Positions 59,085 through 64,000 of a stretch of 64,000 nt of DNA are shown here, in pieces. The stretch is from Stentor roeselii (taxonomy: Eukaryota > Ciliophora > Heterotrichea > Heterotrichida > Stentoridae): the NCBI GenBank assembly GCA_006503475.1, contig RSEH01000207.1, positions 23,412 through 87,411 on the forward strand, written 5' to 3'. How positions within the stretch are numbered: the stretch's first letter is position 1; each line of letters begins with the position of its first letter. Both the position numbers and the translations under genes were made by a program. The notes beneath the pieces were generated by a model, which made no database searches, was not told where the DNA came from, and was given only the letters and a program-made list of their open reading frames with translations.

Positions 59085-60635
59085 ATGATGTGCATTTTTC
59101 GGGTTATAAAGATGTTTAGATATTCGGTTAGATTGTTCTCTGATAGTTTTCAGAAAATGACGGCAAAAATCGTTAGAGTTCCTGAAAAGCCGAAAAAAAT
59201 TGACTATTTTACGATAGGAGGTCTTTTAATCGTTACCTATCTTTTATCAAAATCAAAATTTGATAAAAATTCTTTATTTCCGAGTTTGAATGAGCAGAAC
59301 TTTCTAATCACTCCTGATAAAATAGTATCAAATTTTGAAGAGGTTCGGGGAATCTCTGAAGTCAAGGCAGAACTTGAAGAACTAGTCGATATGATCAAAA
59401 ACAAAGAAAAATACATAAAACTCGGAGCTCGCCTTCCTCGAGGCATTCTCCTCACAGGCGAGCCTGGAACAGGGAAGACTTTACTAGCCCGTGCAGTGGC
59501 AGGTGAAGCAAACGCAACATTTTTCAGTGCTTCAGGTTCAGAATTCGATGAAATTTACGTGGGAGTTGGTGCAAGTCGCATCAGAGAACTATTTAAACAA
59601 GCGAAGATTTTCTCCCCTTCCATTATTTTCATTGATGAAATCGACACAATCGGCTGCAGTCGAATTGAAGAAAATTACGGAAGCCGGACACAAGACACCC
59701 TCAATCAGCTTCTGGTGGAAATGGACGGATTCGAAGAACATCAAAACGTGATCGTCATCGCTGCCACCAACATGGCAGGCGACATGGACCCTGCTTTGTT
59801 GCGGCCTGGACGATTTGATAAAGAAATCGCGGTTCCTGTTCCTAATAAAGCCGATCGTGAAGATATTTTAAATTATTATCTCAAGAAAGCATTTTATGAT
59901 AAAAGCATTCAAATTGATAAAGTCGCTTCAGCGACTACTGGATTTACTGGTGCTGATCTTTCTAATATGGTTAATACAGCGCTTTTGTTAGCGGTTAATA
60001 GTGGAAGGGATGCTTGCAATGAAGAGGACTTGATGAATGCTCGTGATCGCATCACTCTTGGAATCGCTTCTCCTGGCGTTTTTAGGTCGGAAAGGAAAAA
60101 GATGAAAATCGCTTTGAGAGAAGCGGCTCATGCCTTGGCTTTGATTGAGTTTGATAATATGAACAGACTTGATAAGATCAGTATTATTAAAAGAGGACAA
60201 CGGCAGGGAAAGACATCGGCTTTGCCCGTGAAGGATCATGTTAGTATCAATCGAAAACAGCTCTTTAATCAAGCTAAGATTCAATTGGCAACTGCTGCTG
60301 CGGAAATTTTGTTCTTTGGAAAGATGAAGGTCACTGATTATAATCGGGAAAGTATTCATCGGGCTTGTAATATCTTGAGACAGTCGTTTATGGAAGGCAT
60401 TGATGAGGACTTTGGATTGATGTTTTATAAGAAATTTTCAGAGATGAGTAAGATTAAGCAGAATTTACTTGAAGAGGTAGTGAAAAAAGAGATTGATGTT
60501 TTGTATAATGATGTGTCTTTGTTTCTCAGGGATAAGAAAGAGATCATCATAAAATTGGCTTCAGAACTAGTAAAAAAAGAAACATTAACCCATAAAGAAG
60601 TGATAGAAATCTTAAATAACGTGAGTAATGAATGA
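59085..60635 (+). CDS. FtsH/YME1-like AAA protein with broken protease site
   Basis: A 516-residue FtsH-family protein. The N-terminus ([16 protein letters not shown], from M10) is a likely mitochondrial presequence, followed by one membrane segment ([14 protein letters not shown]). The AAA domain is complete: Walker A GEPGTGKT (125-132), pore loop IYVGVGA, Walker B IFIDEID (181-187) and RPGRFD (240-245). In the peptidase part the zinc motif HExxH reads REAAH (R345, codon 60117-60119), so the first zinc ligand is lost, and the downstream ND ligand region is also altered. It is therefore probably an unfoldase or assembly factor, like plant FtsHi proteins, rather than a protease. Start may be 59085 or, better for targeting, 59112. 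Stop is TGA. Confidence 0.9.
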   Translation: MMCIFRVIKMFRYSVRLFSDSFQKMTAKIVRVPEKPKKIDYFTIGGLLIVTYLLSKSKFDKNSLFPSLNEQNFLITPDKIVSNFEEVRGISEVKAELEELVDMIKNKEKYIKLGARLPRGILLTGEPGTGKTLLARAVAGEANATFFSASGSEFDEIYVGVGASRIRELFKQAKIFSPSIIFIDEIDTIGCSRIEENYGSRTQDTLNQLLVEMDGFEEHQNVIVIAATNMAGDMDPALLRPGRFDKEIAVPVPNKADREDILNYYLKKAFYDKSIQIDKVASATTGFTGADLSNMVNTALLLAVNSGRDACNEEDLMNARDRITLGIASPGVFRSERKKMKIALREAAHALALIEFDNMNRLDKISIIKRGQRQGKTSALPVKDHVSINRKQLFNQAKIQLATAAAEILFFGKMKVTDYNRESIHRACNILRQSFMEGIDEDFGLMFYKKFSEMSKIKQNLLEEVVKKEIDVLYNDVSLFLRDKKEIIIKLASELVKKETLTHKEVIEILNNVSNE

Positions 60636-60648
60636 TTTAATTAGATTA

Positions 60649-63000
60649 TTAACCACATGGACACCATTTCTCAGTCCCAATATCAGCACAAGTTTTATTT
60701 TCCGAGTAATGAAAAAGAGACTTCCCAAGTTTATACCTCCCAATTCCACTAGATTGAAAGTCTCTAAAAACCTCGAGATCCGAGTAATACTCTAAAATCA
60801 AATCATCTTCTGAATTAAAACTTTGATCAGAAAGTTGAACATCAACTAAAGCATCAAGCAACCAATAATACGACTCACGATCTTGAATGACTTCATAAAC
60901 ATTCAACGCTTCAAAGCATTTTTGACTCTGACAAGGAGGAATATTTTCATATTTGATGCCTTTGTGCCCATTCGCTTCTTCTCGAATAGGAAAAGTTTCA
61001 GGTTCAGGTTTTCCAAACGCTTTCAAACATCTTTCAATGCGAATCATGACTTTTTTCAAAAGAAATTCAAAGTCCTCAAGAGCATCGACATTATAAAACT
61101 CTTTATCTCTAAAAAACCAGATGTCTTTCATGAACTTCTCATTTTTCCTACAGTCCCAAACAGCGACAAAAGCATTTTTCTCTATTGTCTCAGGTTTTCC
61201 TCCGAATTCTGGAAGTTGTGTAAGACTAGCAAGAGCCCAATGAGTGTCATAATGACTGACAAGAGGTTGTTCGTTATTTTTAAGGTTTTCTCGAATTTTA
61301 GGGTATTTGTCGAGAAGCCATTTAGGAAAAATGAAAAACATTCCAGGAAGTTTATGCTCAAGTTTCCCGATTTCTGAGAAGACGTAGTAAAGAGACATAT
61401 GTGCGCCGTGGTCTGAAGTGATTAAAACGACTGTGTTGTTTAACTCGTTTGATGACTCCAGCCAGTCGAGAAAATCTGACATTCCAGGGTCTAAAGTTGA
61501 AATCACGTCCATACTTGCTTCATGACTTTCTTGTAAAGGTGATAAAACCATTTTTCCATAGTCGGAGTGAGTCTTCCAGAAGTCTTTCAAGTACTCAAAA
61601 AGCCTTTCATGTACTTTTTTGCCGTTTATGCAGCGTCTTCGCATTGAGTTCACCCCGTCGAAGTTGCTGAAGGTTTTGTTCACTGGGGTGTACTCCGGGT
61701 GACACCAGGGCTGAAACATGAAGTAGTCCATACCTGAAGGCATTTTCTTTAAAAAACGCGAAGTCCAGTCTTCACAGAAGCCGTTTAAGTAAAGAACGCA
61801 GTTGCCTTGTTCTTTAAAAATATCCCAGATCGGTCTTCCACTTCTACTTGACCTGAACTGAGACCCAGTGTAAAGCGCTTTAGTGTTGATTTCAGTATTA
61901 TACCCAATAGTTGAAAGTCTAAACATCTGAAAAACTTCGAAATCTTGTGTTTTGTTTAATTTTTCAAGTTTTTTCACTGTTTTTTTCATTCGTCTCATGA
62001 AATGTGCCCGGGAAAGAGTATCAATCTGAAAGACAATAAGATTTAGTTTCCCTTTATCATCTTTCAATCTTTCAAACACTTCAGGCTTGGGCGTGTGTTG
62101 AATATAATAATTTTCTAGAGACCCACAAAATACCTGGAAGTACTCAGCAGTGACATTCAAAACACTTTTCCCAGGGATTTTATATTTTTTTTCTTGAAGT
62201 TCCATTAAAGGTTTCCAGTTTCCCCATCCATTTTCTTCAATGACGAACTGATCTGTGTGTTTTTCCAAAAAGTTCGGGTTTTCTATAACTGTTGCGAATT
62301 TCTTCCCGCAATTCACATGAAGTGTCCCATCTTTGAACTTAGAAAACTTTTCGACTGTAGGACAATCTGAAGACATGTAAAAGTTGAAAGTTTTTTCAGG
62401 AATGATACCCGCCCATGGAGTCCCTGGAAGTTTAATCGGGCACCCTGGGTACTTGTAAATTAGTTCAGCACCTGAGAGACCTTTGTTCCAGGAGATCTTT
62501 TCTCTGCGACTCATCTCGAACCAGACGATTAGGAAGAGGATGCAAGAAATTAGAATTCCTCCGTAAAATTGACTGAATGTTGACTTTTTTCGTGCGAATG
62601 AACAAAGTTGGATTATTAGGAATAGGATAAAACCGAGAGAACATAGTAAACAAAACATTAGGAAATTGTACTGTCCGTGGGATAGAAGTGTTGTGTTCAT
62701 GTCTTCTAATGCATTGCTTATTAGTATCCACCAACCGGATATTAGAGAGACTAACTTTGTTAGTAACTTGACTGACTTGAAGCGGCATATTGCTAGAGTT
62801 GTTAATGATACACATGAGATACAAACTGTGAGCATCACTAATGCGAAAATAGCCGCCCGGTCAGATACAAATTTCACATCTCCTCCTTGGAGAGTAAAGT
62901 TATACCCAAAGGTCATTAAATAAAATGACAGCAGATAAGACAGCAAAAATTTCAGATCTGCTTTTGAAGGTTTCCAGAATAAACCTGAGCAAATTGCCAT
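60649..63000 (-). CDS. DUF229-family membrane protein (alkaline phosphatase/sulfatase fold)
   Basis: A 783-residue protein. The N-terminal ~160 residues hold about five membrane segments (FLLSYLLSFYLMTFGYNF, AIFALVMLTVCISCVSLTTL, LVSLISGWWILISNA, FLMFCLLCSLGFILFLIIQL, GGILISCILFLIVWFEM). The rest is a DUF229-type domain: NLIVFQIDTLSRAHFMRRM with the metal-binding Asp and candidate Thr nucleophile, WDIFKEQGNCVLYLNGFCED, VLITSDHGAHMSLYY and SHYDTHWALASLTQLP with the expected metal ligands. The fold is that of sulfatases and phosphoethanolamine transferases. The substrate is unknown. The C-terminus is Cys-containing (CADIGTEKWCPCG). It probably sits in the plasma or endomembrane with the catalytic part outside or lumenal. 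Confidence 0.88.
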   Translation of the reverse strand: MAICSGLFWKPSKADLKFLLSYLLSFYLMTFGYNFTLQGGDVKFVSDRAAIFALVMLTVCISCVSLTTLAICRFKSVKLLTKLVSLISGWWILISNALEDMNTTLLSHGQYNFLMFCLLCSLGFILFLIIQLCSFARKKSTFSQFYGGILISCILFLIVWFEMSRREKISWNKGLSGAELIYKYPGCPIKLPGTPWAGIIPEKTFNFYMSSDCPTVEKFSKFKDGTLHVNCGKKFATVIENPNFLEKHTDQFVIEENGWGNWKPLMELQEKKYKIPGKSVLNVTAEYFQVFCGSLENYYIQHTPKPEVFERLKDDKGKLNLIVFQIDTLSRAHFMRRMKKTVKKLEKLNKTQDFEVFQMFRLSTIGYNTEINTKALYTGSQFRSSRSGRPIWDIFKEQGNCVLYLNGFCEDWTSRFLKKMPSGMDYFMFQPWCHPEYTPVNKTFSNFDGVNSMRRRCINGKKVHERLFEYLKDFWKTHSDYGKMVLSPLQESHEASMDVISTLDPGMSDFLDWLESSNELNNTVVLITSDHGAHMSLYYVFSEIGKLEHKLPGMFFIFPKWLLDKYPKIRENLKNNEQPLVSHYDTHWALASLTQLPEFGGKPETIEKNAFVAVWDCRKNEKFMKDIWFFRDKEFYNVDALEDFEFLLKKVMIRIERCLKAFGKPEPETFPIREEANGHKGIKYENIPPCQSQKCFEALNVYEVIQDRESYYWLLDALVDVQLSDQSFNSEDDLILEYYSDLEVFRDFQSSGIGRYKLGKSLFHYSENKTCADIGTEKWCPCG

Positions 63001-63620
63001 TTATGAGAGGCTAAGATTTAGATATTTAAAATGGTTTGAAATTGAGGCAAAGTCGAGATCTGTATATTAGTATTATAGTAAACGCCTCGTTAATATTTTT
63101 TAAGTAAAATGAAAATAAAAGTAGTTAATATTTAAAAATCATATTGGAATCTAATTTTACAATAATTGCCAAAGTATCACAGATTTAGGTGATTATCAAC
63201 TCAAACACAGAATCAATAAAGTTTCTGAATACTATATTCAACTAATGTATTAATTTTTATGATACTAAAATATTTTCAACTGATTTATTTTGATATAAGA
63301 TTAGTCTATTTATTGTTAATTTATTTAGCTATAAAATTTTTCTATTGGTAGTTCAATATAAACAAGAAAAACTGGAGTATATCCAAGATCCCTCGTGTCT
63401 CTGTCGTTAACCTTGAAATTTCAATCAGTCATCTAACTTCTAAATTCTAATTAGATCCAATATCTTCCGCAAAATCTGTAGAAACCTCAAACGGTAATTA
63501 TACAAACTTTGAAGTCAAGAATTTATTCATCCACAAAAATCTATCCTTAAAAAACAAGGACTTTCTGTAAGGTTCAATATTTATGAGTATATTGCTAATT
63601 ATTAGGTAATATTAATGTTG
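63001..63620. other. Non-coding spacer, 0.6 kb
   Basis: AT-rich spacer upstream of the DUF229 gene. No coding frame, tRNA or repeat recognised. Confidence 0.5.
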
Positions 63621-63621
63621 C

Positions 63622-63643
63622 GGGGGTGGCGAGGGTGGTGGGG
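63622..63643 (+). other. G-rich tract, possible two-layer quadruplex
   Basis: 22 nt with G-runs of 5, 2, 3, 2 and 4. This is strikingly unlike the surrounding AT-rich DNA. Only three runs reach three G, so a two-tetrad quadruplex is the most it can form without bulges. Confidence 0.45.
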
Positions 63644-63648
63644 CAGAA

Positions 63649-64000
63649 ATGATGGAAATGGATATGTGTGATGATGAAATGAACTATGCTTATGCTATAA
63701 AATGCGATGGATCAGAAGCACGATTCCTTACTAAAAAGAAGAGCAGAGCTAAAGAAATATAATCGCCCTTCCAAAGTACTACAAAAAACTTGACGAGACT
63801 AAAGAATTCAAAGAAACCTATTATTACAACAGCCAATCTGTCCCACTTCTAGCTTCAGTCCAGCTCTACTCAGAAATCTCAGAAGTCTATTAAACAACAC
63901 TCCATGGCTAAGCGAGTCAATAATTCAAGCGAGTCTGAGATTCTGTTAGCCTTTACCTTCGCATCTATCGAGACCCGTGCATCACGCCCAAGTATCAAAT
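63649..64000 (+). pseudogene. Decayed coding fragment at the right edge
   Basis: ATG at 63649 opens a 37-codon frame (MMEMDMCDDEMNYAYAIKCD, then SEARFLTKKKSRAKEI) that stops at TAA 63760-63762. In the next phase a coding-like frame follows from 63759 (IALPKYYKKLDETKEF, then YYNSQSVPLLASVQLY) to TAA 63891. After several stops the same frame reads DSVSLYLRIYRDPCITPKYQ at the edge. No 15-nt intron explains the break. It looks like a frameshifted remnant of a gene I cannot name, or a poorly assembled exon. Confidence 0.4.

Noticed and set aside
1-64000. CRISPR arrays, insertion sequences, telomere repeats, viral genes
   Set aside because: None seen: the only regular repeats are short coding tandem units, and no transposase, integrase or telomeric tract is present.

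Overview
This window reads as macronuclear DNA of a heterotrich ciliate, most like Stentor. The DNA is AT-rich and gene-dense, with genes on both strands and very short spacers. All three standard stop codons end genes (for example TGA at 32601-32603 and 60633-60635, TAG at 57024-57026, TAA elsewhere) and none is read through. That argues against the reassigned codes of Tetrahymena, Paramecium, Euplotes and Blepharisma. Nine introns can be read, and every one is exactly 15 nt, starts GTAA and ends TAG or CAG. The genes are eukaryotic: polo kinase, DHHC acyltransferase, SPAG6/PF16, USP-type deubiquitinase, RanBPM, EMG1, THG1 and HMG box. No virus, plasmid, transposon or CRISPR array was seen.

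Layout. 1-1843: 5' part of an RCC1-repeat gene on the minus strand, cut by the window edge. 3-8 kb: a coiled-coil gene, a C2H2 zinc-finger gene and a large Cys-rich protein. 8-12 kb: TPR tail-anchored protein, RBR ubiquitin ligase, 2-aminoethylphosphonate aminotransferase. 13-20 kb: coiled-coil protein, MFS carrier, DHHC protein, small coiled-coil protein, TGS1-like methyltransferase relative, FYVE-like protein. 20-31 kb, mostly minus strand: ARM/importin-alpha-like protein, EMG1/NEP1, secreted MsrA, ankyrin protein, CAP-domain protein with His/Glu-rich repeats, membrane RING protein, acyl-CoA oxidase-like protein. 31-39 kb: RanBPM/GID subunit, TPR protein, ketosynthase-like protein, two charged coiled-coil proteins. 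39-42 kb: RanBP2-type zinc finger, METTL21-type methyltransferase, four-pass membrane protein, tRNA-Asp(GUC), THG1. 43-47 kb: second Cys-rich paralogue, polo-like kinase, unknown basic protein. 48-63 kb: HMG box protein, coiled-coil protein, 2158-residue USP9X/USP34-like deubiquitinase, small unknown, SPAG6/PF16, FtsH/YME1-like protein, DUF229 protein. 63.6-64.0 kb: decayed coding fragments next to a G-rich tract.

Several genes were rebuilt across 15-nt introns: the 3-kb coiled-coil gene, EMG1, the ankyrin gene (two introns), the membrane RING gene (two), RanBPM, METTL21-like and the deubiquitinase. The ubiquitin pathway is well represented (RBR, membrane RING, RanBPM/GID, USP). I see no operon-like pathway cluster.

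The most notable signal is a run of enzyme homologues that appear to have lost key catalytic residues: acyl-CoA oxidase (Glu to Ala), FtsH-type protease (HExxH reads REAAH), ketosynthase (Cys-His-His triad gone), TGS1-like methyltransferase (both cap-methylation motifs gone), and a polo kinase whose polo box lacks the His/Lys phosphopeptide pincer. Also notable are a head-to-head gene pair whose 5' ends probably overlap, a convergent pair that shares a TTAA as both stop codons, and a recurring TCTAATAA element beside start codons.
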